A stretch of DNA of 64,000 bases from PGYR01 sp046290495 (GTDB lineage: Bacteria > Bacteroidota > Ignavibacteria > Kapaibacteriales > UBA2268): positions 806,001-870,000 of the forward strand of contig JBKAGT010000005.1 of NCBI GenBank assembly GCA_046290495.1, read 5' to 3'. Position numbers and translations under genes: made by a program. This document shows, piece by piece, positions 18,358-26,589 of the stretch. Each line of letters begins with the position of its first letter. The stretch's first letter is position 1. A model generated the notes under the pieces. It searched no databases and was not told where the DNA came from. It worked only from the letters and a program-made list of their open reading frames with translations.

Positions 18358-19380
18358 ATGACCAAGAAACAAAAAATACTAATTATAAGAGTTACATTGC
18401 TAATTGGAGCAATAGTCTCACTATTTTTTGTACCTTGGCTATTGGTAAAAGCTTGGCTACTTCCTTTACCCGATTCAATTCAAGAGCAATTAGAAGAAGC
18501 TATTGACCATGGATTAGATGGTATGATCGTCTATATAGACCAAACTGATAGGCCATCCAAGTATTTTGCCTCAGGATGGCACAATAAGGAATCTAAAAAG
18601 CCTGCTAAACCTGGAGCACTTTTTAAAATTGCCAGCATCAGCAAGCTATATGATGCTGTTGCTGTTTCCAAACTGGTAAATGACGGACGTCTTTCTTTAG
18701 ATAAAACTCTCGCTTACTATCTACCAGAACTTCGTGGGAGGATCGAGAATGCGGACAAAATAACATTGAGGTTGATGTTACAACATAGAAGTGGTATTCC
18801 TAATTATACTGAATCTCCTAACTATTGGGCTGCTCCAAAAGGGTATTCAGAAAGTCTTGAATTGATTCTAGATAAGCCTTCCAATTTTGATCCTGGTGAA
18901 GATTATGAATACTGCAACACCAACTACCTCCTACTTGGAAAGATAATGAATACCATATTAGGTTATGATAAGTTCGAGTTTATTAAGGAAAGAATTCTAA
19001 CTCCTTTTGATCTCAATAGTACATTTGGCTCACTGAATGAAGTGAATATGGATGATGTGATGAGTGGCTATCATATTGGACATCCTTATGATTTAAAAGC
19101 TGATGAGTACGGCATGTTAGCCACTGCAGAAGATGTTGGTATTTTCTTGAGGGCATTGAATGATGGATCGTTGTTTGAGCCAGGAGAAAAAGTAATATAT
19201 GATTCCATTTATGAATACGAACATTCAGGCTGGGTCCCAGGATACCAAAGTTTCGCTAAATACGATAAAGAACTTGATGCAGTTGTTGTTTTATTCTACA
19301 GTACAACTGATCCTAAACTTTACTATTGGAATTTGTCACAAATAATAAATAATAGAATTATCAAAATATTAGAAGAATGA
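18358..19380 (+). CDS. Serine hydrolase, class C beta-lactamase family
   Basis: 340-residue membrane-anchored or exported enzyme of the AmpC/DD-peptidase (beta-lactamase-related) family. A hydrophobic N-terminal helix spans about 8-35. The catalytic SxxK is SISK in FKIASISKLYDAVAV, the YxN motif is YCN in YEYCNTNYLLLGKI, and the third motif (KTG equivalent) is HSG in YEHSGWVPG. Such proteins act as D-amino-acid peptidases or esterases, and resistance cannot be assumed. Lone gene, no obvious operon partner. Confidence 0.85.
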   Translation: MTKKQKILIIRVTLLIGAIVSLFFVPWLLVKAWLLPLPDSIQEQLEEAIDHGLDGMIVYIDQTDRPSKYFASGWHNKESKKPAKPGALFKIASISKLYDAVAVSKLVNDGRLSLDKTLAYYLPELRGRIENADKITLRLMLQHRSGIPNYTESPNYWAAPKGYSESLELILDKPSNFDPGEDYEYCNTNYLLLGKIMNTILGYDKFEFIKERILTPFDLNSTFGSLNEVNMDDVMSGYHIGHPYDLKADEYGMLATAEDVGIFLRALNDGSLFEPGEKVIYDSIYEYEHSGWVPGYQSFAKYDKELDAVVVLFYSTTDPKLYYWNLSQIINNRIIKILEE

Positions 19381-19471
19381 TAAAAGTATTCACATAATCT
19401 ATAGCATGAAATATATCTTATATTTCCCTTATTATAAAGCAAGAATTTCTACATTAGTTACAAAATTTACA

Positions 19472-19503
19472 CTTGAATAATTGTTAAAACGTTCTTATAT
19501 TTG
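19472..19503 (+). promoter_or_regulatory. Candidate promoter of the arsR operon
   Basis: TATATTTG at 19496-19503 matches TAnnTTTG, with CTTG at 19472-19475 as -33 (20-bp spacer). The predicted start falls at about the ATG (19508), which would make the mRNA nearly leaderless. The nearby sequence CACTTGAA is repeated before the TauE gene. Confidence 0.45.
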
Positions 19504-19507
19504 TAAT

Positions 19508-19819
19508 ATGAAAAACACAAAGAAAAATATATCGGTTAAAAGATTGGAACAGGTAGCTAAAATATTAAAAACTATTGCTCACCCTGTTAAGTTGGATATC
19601 TTGGAATTACTTGGGGAACACAATTCACTCAGCGTATCATCGCTTTGTGAGATGGTGGACTCCGATTGCGAAATATCAATGATGTCGCACCACTTGGCAA
19701 AGATGAAGGACAATGGCATTTTGGTTTCTGAGAAAGAAGGTAAACAAGTTTATTACAGCATAGCAGATAGAAATTTATTGAAAATATTCAACTGCATTGA
19801 CAATTGTAATTTCGAATAG
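19508..19819 (+). CDS. ArsR-family repressor of a sulfur-detoxification operon
   Basis: Winged-helix repressor of 103 residues. The winged helix is visible as ILKTIAHPVKLDILELL, then the recognition region EISMMSHHLAKMKDNGILV and wing SEKEGKQVYYSI. Four cysteines are present: C47 and C54 in the helix-turn-helix region and C96 and C100 near the C-terminus. Persulfide-sensing SqrR/BigR proteins use one cysteine from each of these zones, so a dithiol switch responding to reactive sulfur is plausible, though metal sensing is also possible. The ATG at 19508 is chosen over the TTG at 19481, which lies in the promoter. It is followed by TauE, persulfide dioxygenase and rhodanese genes. Confidence 0.85.
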   Translation: MKNTKKNISVKRLEQVAKILKTIAHPVKLDILELLGEHNSLSVSSLCEMVDSDCEISMMSHHLAKMKDNGILVSEKEGKQVYYSIADRNLLKIFNCIDNCNFE

Positions 19820-19837
19820 AATTTTTTTTGAGCAAAC

Positions 19838-19857
19838 ACTTGAACATTTTAACAAGT
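19838..19857. promoter_or_regulatory. Inverted repeat, candidate ArsR operator
   Basis: ACTTG-N10-CAAGT palindrome just before the TauE start (19871). A related half (CACTTGAA) lies in the arsR promoter at about 19470-19477. This fits autoregulation by the ArsR protein but is untested. Confidence 0.4.
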
Positions 19858-19870
19858 AATGGATGATTGA

Positions 19871-20662
19871 ATGGAATTAATAGGATACTTAATGGCGTTA
19901 GTAATAGGCACATCACTTGGATTGATAGGTGGTGGTGGTTCTATTTTGGCAGTGCCTGTGTTTGCTTATCTCTTCTCATTGGATGAAACTTTAGCTACTT
20001 CCTACTCACTTTTTGTAGTGGGAGCTTCAGCATTAGTTGGTGGGCTTAGACAGAACAAAAATAATAATGTAGATTGGAAAACAGCAGTAGTGTTTGGTAT
20101 TCCCGCAATCGTTGGAGTCTGGCTTATCAGGCATTTTGTTGTTCCTGCACTGCCTGAGGTACTATTCAGTATAGATAGCTTCGAGTTCACTCGTAGAATG
20201 GCGATGTTCGGGCTGTTTTCAGTACTTATGTTTTGGGCGGCATTCTCTATGCTTTCTAATAAAGAAAGAAAAGGCGGCACTGGGGAAGTCAATTACAACT
20301 TCCCACTAATTGTTGCAGAAGGTCTTATGGTAGGGGCAGTTACAGGATTTGTAGGTGCGGGTGGTGGATTTCTTATTATCCCTGCATTAGTAATCTTGGC
20401 AAACTTGGAAATAAAAATTGCAATTGGTACTTCACTTATTATTATAGCAATGAAGTCACTGCTCGGATTCTTTTTTAGTGATGCACTTACTCTGGAAATA
20501 GATTGGAGCTTCCTGATGATATTCACTTCATTGGCAATAGCGGGGATTTTCATTGGTGTATCACTAAGCAAGATAGTAGATGGAAAAAAATTGAAGAAAG
20601 GATTTGGCTATTTCATTATAGTAATGGCCATATTTATATTTACAACGGAATTTATAATTTAA
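19871..20662 (+). CDS. TauE/SafE family sulfite/sulfur-anion permease
   Basis: Eight-helix membrane protein (263 aa) of the TauE/SafE (DUF81) family. The two glycine-rich repeat signatures are LGLIGGGGSILAVP near the N-terminus and VTGFVGAGGGFLIIPAL in the second half. Members export sulfite or sulfoacetate, or move thiosulfate and other sulfur compounds. Lying between an ArsR repressor and a persulfide dioxygenase, it most likely disposes of the sulfite made from persulfide oxidation. A 27-bp gap with an AGGAG-like site (ACGGAG) precedes the next gene. Confidence 0.88.
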   Translation: MELIGYLMALVIGTSLGLIGGGGSILAVPVFAYLFSLDETLATSYSLFVVGASALVGGLRQNKNNNVDWKTAVVFGIPAIVGVWLIRHFVVPALPEVLFSIDSFEFTRRMAMFGLFSVLMFWAAFSMLSNKERKGGTGEVNYNFPLIVAEGLMVGAVTGFVGAGGGFLIIPALVILANLEIKIAIGTSLIIIAMKSLLGFFFSDALTLEIDWSFLMIFTSLAIAGIFIGVSLSKIVDGKKLKKGFGYFIIVMAIFIFTTEFII

Positions 20663-20689
20663 AAAAATAATATAAACGGAGATATTTAC

Positions 20690-22099
20690 ATGAATATTGA
20701 ACAAATTTACACAGGATGTTTAGCACAAGGTGCTTACTACATCACTTCAAATGGCGAGGCGGCAATAATAGACCCACTTCGTGAAACTAAACCATATTTG
20801 GAAAGATTAGAGAAAGATGGAGTCGAACTTAAATATATATTCGAGACTCATTTTCACGCAGATTTTGTTAGTGGACACGTTGATTTGAGTAAACAAACAG
20901 GTGCACCAATAGTCTATGGACCAACTGCAAACCCTGAATTTGATGCTGTAATAGCAGAAGATGAACAAGTCTTTGAGCTGGGTAATATTAAGATAAAAGC
21001 ACTTCACACACCTGGTCACACTATGGAAAGTACATCATACTTATTGATTGATGAGAACGGCAAAGAGCACGCACTATTCAGTGGTGATACTTTGTTCTTA
21101 GGCGATGTAGGGCGACCAGACTTAGCTCAAAAAGCAGCAAGTATGACTCAGGAAGAATTAGCAGGAATGCTATATGACAGCTTGAATGAAAAGATAATGC
21201 CACTACCAGATTCTGTTACTGTCTATCCTGCTCACGGGGCTGGTTCGGCTTGTGGTAAAAATATGATGACAGAAACGGTTGACACTTTGGGCAACCAAAA
21301 GAAAATGAACTATGCGCTAAATCAACCAGACAAAGAATCGTTTGTTCAAGCCGTTACTGAGGGGCTTTTGCCTCCACCGGCATACTTTGGTATGAATGTA
21401 GCAATGAACAAAAAGGGCTACGAAAGCTTTGATTCCGTATTAGAAAAAGGAATGAATGCACTGACACCTGCCGAGTTCGAAGTGGCAGCAGAAACAAGTG
21501 GCGCACTAATATTAGATACAAGAAACGACGATGATTTTGCTAAGGGCTTTATACCCCAATCAATAAACATAGGGATAGATGGTGATTTTGCACCTTGGGT
21601 AGGAGCATTGATAAAAGATGTAAATCAACCGATTCTATTAATAGCTTATGATGATAGATTAGAAGAGACTATCACTAGGTTGAGCCGAGTTGGGTTCGAC
21701 AATGTGTTGGGCTATTTGAAAGGCGGATTTGAGTCGTGGGAAGGAAAAGAGATAGATAAAGTAAATAGAATAACTGCAGAGCAGTTTGCAGAAGAAGTTA
21801 AGATAGGCGAAAGCAATGTGTTTGATGTAAGGAAAGAAAGCGAGTACAAAGCTGAACACGTTGAAGACGCTTACAACAGACCGTTGGGTTTCATCAACAA
21901 TTGGATTAAGGATATAAACCCCGAAGAGCATTTTTATGTTCATTGTGCTGCTGGTTACAGAAGTATGACTACTGCAAGTATATTGCAATCGAGAGGGTAT
22001 AGAAACTTTACAGAAATAAAAGGTGGATTTGAAGCTATTGAGAAAACAAATGTACCTAAAACAGACTTTGTATGTCAAACAAAAACATATCAATCATAA
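20690..22099 (+). CDS. Persulfide dioxygenase-rhodanese fusion (MBL fold)
   Basis: Residues 1-230 form a metallo-beta-lactamase domain of the ETHE1/persulfide dioxygenase type, with the iron ligands in THFHADFVSGH, HTPGHT, FSGDTLFLGDVGRPD and YPAHGAG. Two rhodanese domains follow. The first (about 260-350) lacks a catalytic Cys (its loop reads IAYDDRLEE), while the second (about 365-460) has an active loop HCAAGYRS. The enzyme oxidises glutathione- or other thiol persulfide to sulfite, and the rhodanese moves sulfane sulfur. Central gene of the arsR-tauE-pdo-rhodanese operon. 469 aa, complete. Confidence 0.9.
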   Translation: MNIEQIYTGCLAQGAYYITSNGEAAIIDPLRETKPYLERLEKDGVELKYIFETHFHADFVSGHVDLSKQTGAPIVYGPTANPEFDAVIAEDEQVFELGNIKIKALHTPGHTMESTSYLLIDENGKEHALFSGDTLFLGDVGRPDLAQKAASMTQEELAGMLYDSLNEKIMPLPDSVTVYPAHGAGSACGKNMMTETVDTLGNQKKMNYALNQPDKESFVQAVTEGLLPPPAYFGMNVAMNKKGYESFDSVLEKGMNALTPAEFEVAAETSGALILDTRNDDDFAKGFIPQSINIGIDGDFAPWVGALIKDVNQPILLIAYDDRLEETITRLSRVGFDNVLGYLKGGFESWEGKEIDKVNRITAEQFAEEVKIGESNVFDVRKESEYKAEHVEDAYNRPLGFINNWIKDINPEEHFYVHCAAGYRSMTTASILQSRGYRNFTEIKGGFEAIEKTNVPKTDFVCQTKTYQS

Positions 22100-22114
22100 T
22101 TATAAAGGAGTAAA

Positions 22115-22426
22115 ATGTTAGGATTTTTTAAGAACATGACTGGACAAGCCGACAATGGCGAACTGAAAAAGCTAATAGATGAAGGTGCTTATATAGTAGA
22201 TGTAAGGACACCTGGAGAATTTTCGGAAGGCAGTGTAAAAGGAGCAGTTAATATACCTCTTGACGATTTGTCTGACAATTTGGACAAATTTAAAGGTAAA
22301 AAAGGTATAGTTGTATTTTGCAGAAGCGGTGCAAGAAGTGGCTCAGCAAAAAGTATTTTGGAGCAAAACGGCTTCGAAAATGTAATCAATGGTGGTTCGG
22401 TTGGAAATGTAAATAGCGTGATATAA
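22115..22426 (+). CDS. Single-domain rhodanese sulfurtransferase
   Basis: 103-residue cytoplasmic rhodanese. The catalytic Cys is in the loop VFCRSGARSGSA, and the fold markers YIVDVRTPGEFSEGSVKGA and GAVNIPLDDL are present. It is the last gene of the sulfur operon, 15 bp after the persulfide dioxygenase and followed at once by a strong terminator. It probably transfers sulfane sulfur between thiol carriers (for example to give the persulfide substrate). Complete. Confidence 0.92.
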   Translation: MLGFFKNMTGQADNGELKKLIDEGAYIVDVRTPGEFSEGSVKGAVNIPLDDLSDNLDKFKGKKGIVVFCRSGARSGSAKSILEQNGFENVINGGSVGNVNSVI

Positions 22427-22451
22427 ACAATTTTCTAGTATTAATAGTTTG

Positions 22452-22483
22452 AAGCTAACGGTTTATGCCGTTAGCTTTTTTTT
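22452..22483 (+). terminator. Terminator of the sulfur operon
   Basis: Stem AAGCTAACGG (22452-22461) / CCGTTAGCTT, 6-nt loop, T-run. Confidence 0.9.
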
Positions 22484-22544
22484 ATTCTATGAATAAATAA
22501 ATTAATTAATAATAAATATTTATATATCGTCACAAATTCAATAA

Positions 22545-22583
22545 TTTTAGTAATTTATATTAATTCTGTATATTTGTGTTTGG
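22545..22583 (+). promoter_or_regulatory. Candidate promoter of the oxidoreductase-cyclase operon
   Basis: TATATTTG at 22569-22576 matches TAnnTTTG. The -33 is weak (TTTTAG, 22545-22550, 18-bp spacer). The start would be near 22583. Confidence 0.45.
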
Positions 22584-22626
22584 GTAGTCAAAATTACTCT
22601 TTGATAATTTATTATAGGGGACTTTT

Positions 22627-25053
22627 ATGAAGAAACTAGTAGCGGTACTTGGCGGCGGAGTAGCTGGTATGAGCGCAGCACATGAGCTTATCAACCGTGG
22701 ATATAAAGTCAAAGTTTTTGAAAGGAACAAGCAATATTGTGGTGGAAAAGCCAGATCAGTAAATGTTCCAAATACTAATCTAAAAGACCCAGAAAAATAT
22801 TTACCCGGTGAGCATGGCTTTAGATTCTTTCCTGGCTTTTATAAGCATATAACATCTACAATGAAAGAGATCCCATATTTAGATAATAATGGTAATCCTC
22901 AGTCAAATGGATGTTTTGATAATCTTGTTCCGACAACCCGTATTATGCTTGCTCGTTACGGTAAACAATCAATAGTCACTGTTGCAAGTTTCCCAAAAAG
23001 CATAAAAGATATTAAGCTTTTAATACATGACATGTATGGTAGTAATACTGGTTTAACAAAAGAAGGAATAGAATTTTTTGCTAGTAAAATGTGGCAACTA
23101 ATGACTAGTTCACAAGCTAGAAGAAATGAAGAGTATGAAAATATCGGATGGTGGTATTATTTAGAAGCTGACCGGTTTAATGATGCATATAGAACACTAC
23201 TAGTGGAAGGACTAACCAGAACTCTTGTGGCAGCTCAAGCCAAATCAGCAAGCACTAAGACAGGCGATGACATACTATTACAGCTGATTTTCAACATGGC
23301 CGAACCAGGAATTAATACTGATAGAGTATTAAACGGACCTACTAATGATCGCTGGTTAAATCCTTGGCTTGAGTACCTTACAGATAGAGGTGTAGAATAT
23401 TATCATGGAAACAAAGTGAGTGAGATTATTACTAAAGATGGTAAAATCCAATCCGCAAACATAATTAATAATAGTGGCGAAACTCAAGTAGTCGAAGCTG
23501 ACTATTTTGTTTTAGCAACACCAGTTGAAGTTAGTACTACACTAATAACTGAAGAAATGTCAAATATAGACCCAGCACTTTCTAACTTAGAAACTCTTGC
23601 AAAATCTGTGAACTGGATGAATGGAATTCAGTATTATCTTAATACTGATGTTGAGATAACAAATGGACATTGCATATATAGTGATAGTGAGTGGGCTGTG
23701 ACGTCAATATCTCAAATGCAATTTTGGAAAGGCTATGATTTAGAAGACAGGTATAATGGAAGAGTAAAAGGAATACTATCTGTAGATGTTTCGGACTGGA
23801 CATCGACAGAGTACAAAGGAAAAATTGCTGAGAATTGTGAGCCTGAAGTTGTTGCCGACTTAGTTTGGGAACAAATGGAAAAGAGTCTGAATATTGACGG
23901 TAAGAAAGTTATCGATAAATCAATGATAGAGTTCGTTTACGTTGACAGAGATATACAATGGAATGCTAAAACTCATCAGGATGTAGATTTAGAGCCTTTA
24001 CTTGTAAACAAAGTAGGTACATGGAAATTAAGACCTAATGCTACTAGTAGAATACCAAATTTTTTCTTGGCATCTGACTATGTAAGGACTAATACTGATT
24101 TGGCAACAATGGAAGGAGCAAACGAGGCAGCGCGAAGAGCTGTTAATGGGATATTAGAGCAAGATAATTCTAGCGCTGAGCCTTGTGAAATATGGCCTCT
24201 AAGTGAACCATGGTTATTCAAGCCACTCAAATATTGGGATCAGAAGCGATTTGAAAAGGGGGAGTCATACAGCCATAGCATTCCTTTGTGGTTAAAAGCA
24301 TTCATGTTAGTATGGGGTGCAATATTTTCAATAGTATATTTTGCTAGAATCATTAAATTCGAATTAACAACCTTTGTAGAAAAATTAATCCCCGATCTGA
24401 AAAGTACTAGAAGTAAGTTTGCTCTAACAACTATGGGTGTTGCTATTGCTCTTCTTTATTATTTCTCAACATATCCAGGTGGATACATTACTGCTTCCAT
24501 TTGGGGCTATGGTTTGTTTTCAGTGTACGTTATATATTGGTTAATCACTAAAGATAAAGTATTTGAAAAACTTATTGTATTTGCAATAACCGCTGGAATA
24601 GTCGAGTTGTTTGCTGACGCTTATTTGGTAAGTATAACTGATACATTGGTATACCCTAAACCAGAACCAATGATATGGGATTCACCTGCATATATGCCAT
24701 TCAGTTGGGCGGTTGTGCTTATACAAATTGGATATATTTCATCGCTTTTCAAAGACAAGCTTGGTTGGTGGAAAGATGGTTTGCTAATGGTTGCATTCAG
24801 TGCTATGTTGATTCCGTTGTATGAAAACTTTGCTATTCATGCTGGGTGGTGGAGCTACCAAAATGCAGTAATGTGGGCTGATGTACCTGCGTACATTTAT
24901 ATTGCTGAAGGTTTACTGATGTTTTTAGTACCTTATTTCTTAATACAATGTTTAAAGAAACCATTAAAATATTCGATATTCTATGGAGTGGTAGAAGGTA
25001 TTGTTATGCTGCTTTCATGTATATTGGCTATATTCATTGTTAATACTTTATGA
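22627..25053 (+). CDS. FAD-dependent amine-oxidase-type oxidoreductase fused to a polytopic membrane domain
   Basis: 808 residues. The N-terminal 520 residues are an NAD(P)/FAD-binding desaturase/amine-oxidase-type enzyme: dinucleotide loop VLGGGVAGMSAAHEL, GG-motif CGGKARS, and the C-terminal FAD motif around TNTDLATMEGANEAARRA. Phytoene desaturase-like and hydroxysqualene dehydroxylase-like proteins share this look. From about 555 to the end there are seven or eight hydrophobic helices with conserved-looking acid/aromatic patches (VELFADAY, YENFAIHAGWWSY) that I cannot assign. An isoprenoid or membrane-lipid substrate is a fair inference. The ATG of the adenylate cyclase overlaps its stop (ATGA). 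An AGGGG ribosome site precedes the start. Confidence 0.75.
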   Translation: MKKLVAVLGGGVAGMSAAHELINRGYKVKVFERNKQYCGGKARSVNVPNTNLKDPEKYLPGEHGFRFFPGFYKHITSTMKEIPYLDNNGNPQSNGCFDNLVPTTRIMLARYGKQSIVTVASFPKSIKDIKLLIHDMYGSNTGLTKEGIEFFASKMWQLMTSSQARRNEEYENIGWWYYLEADRFNDAYRTLLVEGLTRTLVAAQAKSASTKTGDDILLQLIFNMAEPGINTDRVLNGPTNDRWLNPWLEYLTDRGVEYYHGNKVSEIITKDGKIQSANIINNSGETQVVEADYFVLATPVEVSTTLITEEMSNIDPALSNLETLAKSVNWMNGIQYYLNTDVEITNGHCIYSDSEWAVTSISQMQFWKGYDLEDRYNGRVKGILSVDVSDWTSTEYKGKIAENCEPEVVADLVWEQMEKSLNIDGKKVIDKSMIEFVYVDRDIQWNAKTHQDVDLEPLLVNKVGTWKLRPNATSRIPNFFLASDYVRTNTDLATMEGANEAARRAVNGILEQDNSSAEPCEIWPLSEPWLFKPLKYWDQKRFEKGESYSHSIPLWLKAFMLVWGAIFSIVYFARIIKFELTTFVEKLIPDLKSTRSKFALTTMGVAIALLYYFSTYPGGYITASIWGYGLFSVYVIYWLITKDKVFEKLIVFAITAGIVELFADAYLVSITDTLVYPKPEPMIWDSPAYMPFSWAVVLIQIGYISSLFKDKLGWWKDGLLMVAFSAMLIPLYENFAIHAGWWSYQNAVMWADVPAYIYIAEGLLMFLVPYFLIQCLKKPLKYSIFYGVVEGIVMLLSCILAIFIVNTL

Positions 25054-26306
25054 AATCCTTAATAAATATAAATTGGTTTATTCCAGATAAATACAAAGAA
25101 TCTGAGGATAGTGAAAGAAAGGCTAGATACTTTGTGAATGCATGTACGTTCACAACAGCATTTTCCTTCTTTTACTTCTTAGTCTCATTATTCTTTAAAA
25201 TGGAAATGCCAATGTGGGCAATGGTGCACAATACTGTAGCTATTGGGTCACTTCCATTTTATTTACGAAGAGGATTATCTATATCTATACTAGGGAATTT
25301 GTTTATTTTTCTTGGTACCCTGGGTGTTACTTGGACTTTGTTTTTCACTGGTGGCTTTACTTCAGGAACAATAGTATGGTATACTGTTCTACCAATTGCT
25401 TCCTTGTTGCTAATAAATAAGAACTCTTCGTACGTATGGACTGCTGTATGTATGGCATTTGTTATTATGTTTGGTATTCTTAAGATAATGGATGTCCAGC
25501 TTGAAAATCAAATCCCATTAGAACATTTGCATGTTTTTAATTTATCAGCAATTGGTGGTGTTGTTTTAATGTTGTTTCTTATAGCATTGATATTTGAAAC
25601 AACTAGAGACAATGCTTATAAACAATTACGCAATAAAAATAAGTTGCTTAGTATTGAAAAGAAAAGATCAGATGACTTGTTGTTAAATATCTTGCCGGAA
25701 GAAGTAGCAAAAGAATTGAAAGCAAAAGGGAAATCTGAACCCAAATTATTTGATGATGCTACTGTACTGTTTACTGACTTTAAAGAATTTACTGTTACCT
25801 CTGAGTCTCTTACACCAGAAGAATTAGTAAGCGATCTGAATAACTGTTTCTCTGCTTTTGATAAAATTATCCAAAAATACAATATCGAAAAAATCAAGAC
25901 CATAGGTGATGCATATATGGCAGTAGGAGGATTACCTACTCCTAGCATAACTCACACAAAAGATGTAGTTAGGGCCGCATTAGAAATAAGTGAATTTATT
26001 AGTAATGGAAAAGCCAAAAAAATAGCCCAAAATCTTCCTTATTTTGAGATAAGAATTGGTATTCATACAGGGCCTGTAGTAGCTGGTATAGTTGGTGTCA
26101 AGAAATTCCAGTATGACATTTGGGGAGATACCGTGAACACAGCATCGAGAATAGAAAGTAATGGTACCCCTGGGAAAGTAAATATAAGCGAAAGTACTTA
26201 TCAACTTTTAAAAGATGATACTGATTTTACTTTTGAGAGTAGAGGCAAAATAGAAGCCAAAGGTAAAGGATTGATAGATATGTACTTTATAGATATAGTA
26301 CATTAA
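25050..26306 (+). CDS. Membrane-bound class III adenylate cyclase
   Basis: 418 residues: a six-helix-like membrane part (about 30-190), a short linker, then a class III cyclase domain (about 230-418). Metal aspartates are D243 (LFTDFKEF) and D287 (TIGDAYMAVGG). The adenine-selecting pair is Lys in IKTIGDA and D356 in YDIWGDTVNTA, and the transition-state Asn/Arg are in NTASRIES. It should therefore make cAMP, not cGMP. The start overlaps the upstream stop by 4 bases, which implies translational coupling with the oxidoreductase. The membrane part may be the sensor. Confidence 0.88.
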   Translation: MKSLININWFIPDKYKESEDSERKARYFVNACTFTTAFSFFYFLVSLFFKMEMPMWAMVHNTVAIGSLPFYLRRGLSISILGNLFIFLGTLGVTWTLFFTGGFTSGTIVWYTVLPIASLLLINKNSSYVWTAVCMAFVIMFGILKIMDVQLENQIPLEHLHVFNLSAIGGVVLMLFLIALIFETTRDNAYKQLRNKNKLLSIEKKRSDDLLLNILPEEVAKELKAKGKSEPKLFDDATVLFTDFKEFTVTSESLTPEELVSDLNNCFSAFDKIIQKYNIEKIKTIGDAYMAVGGLPTPSITHTKDVVRAALEISEFISNGKAKKIAQNLPYFEIRIGIHTGPVVAGIVGVKKFQYDIWGDTVNTASRIESNGTPGKVNISESTYQLLKDDTDFTFESRGKIEAKGKGLIDMYFIDIVH

Positions 26307-26589
26307 ATTTAATTTCACCCACTTGAATACGTATATAATTACAATAGTTTAGAATAGTTCATCTTTTTTAATCTCATGCTATTAACAATGTGGCAAAATT
26401 AAAGTTATTAGTTTTCTTTTACATTGAAGTCTATTTAAAAAAACTATATTCTAACATTCAGAATGTAAATAGTGTAAGTGAATAAATCTCAAATCAATAA
26501 ATAGCCATAATTTTTCTGTTAAATCTGTATCTTTTTAATAAAACATTTGTTATATTTATATCCTAGATTACAATATCACACAAAGGAAC

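Noticed and set aside
18318..18506. 62-codon plus-strand frame before the serine hydrolase
   Set aside because: It overlaps the start and N-terminal coding of the serine hydrolase in another frame and has no features of its own.
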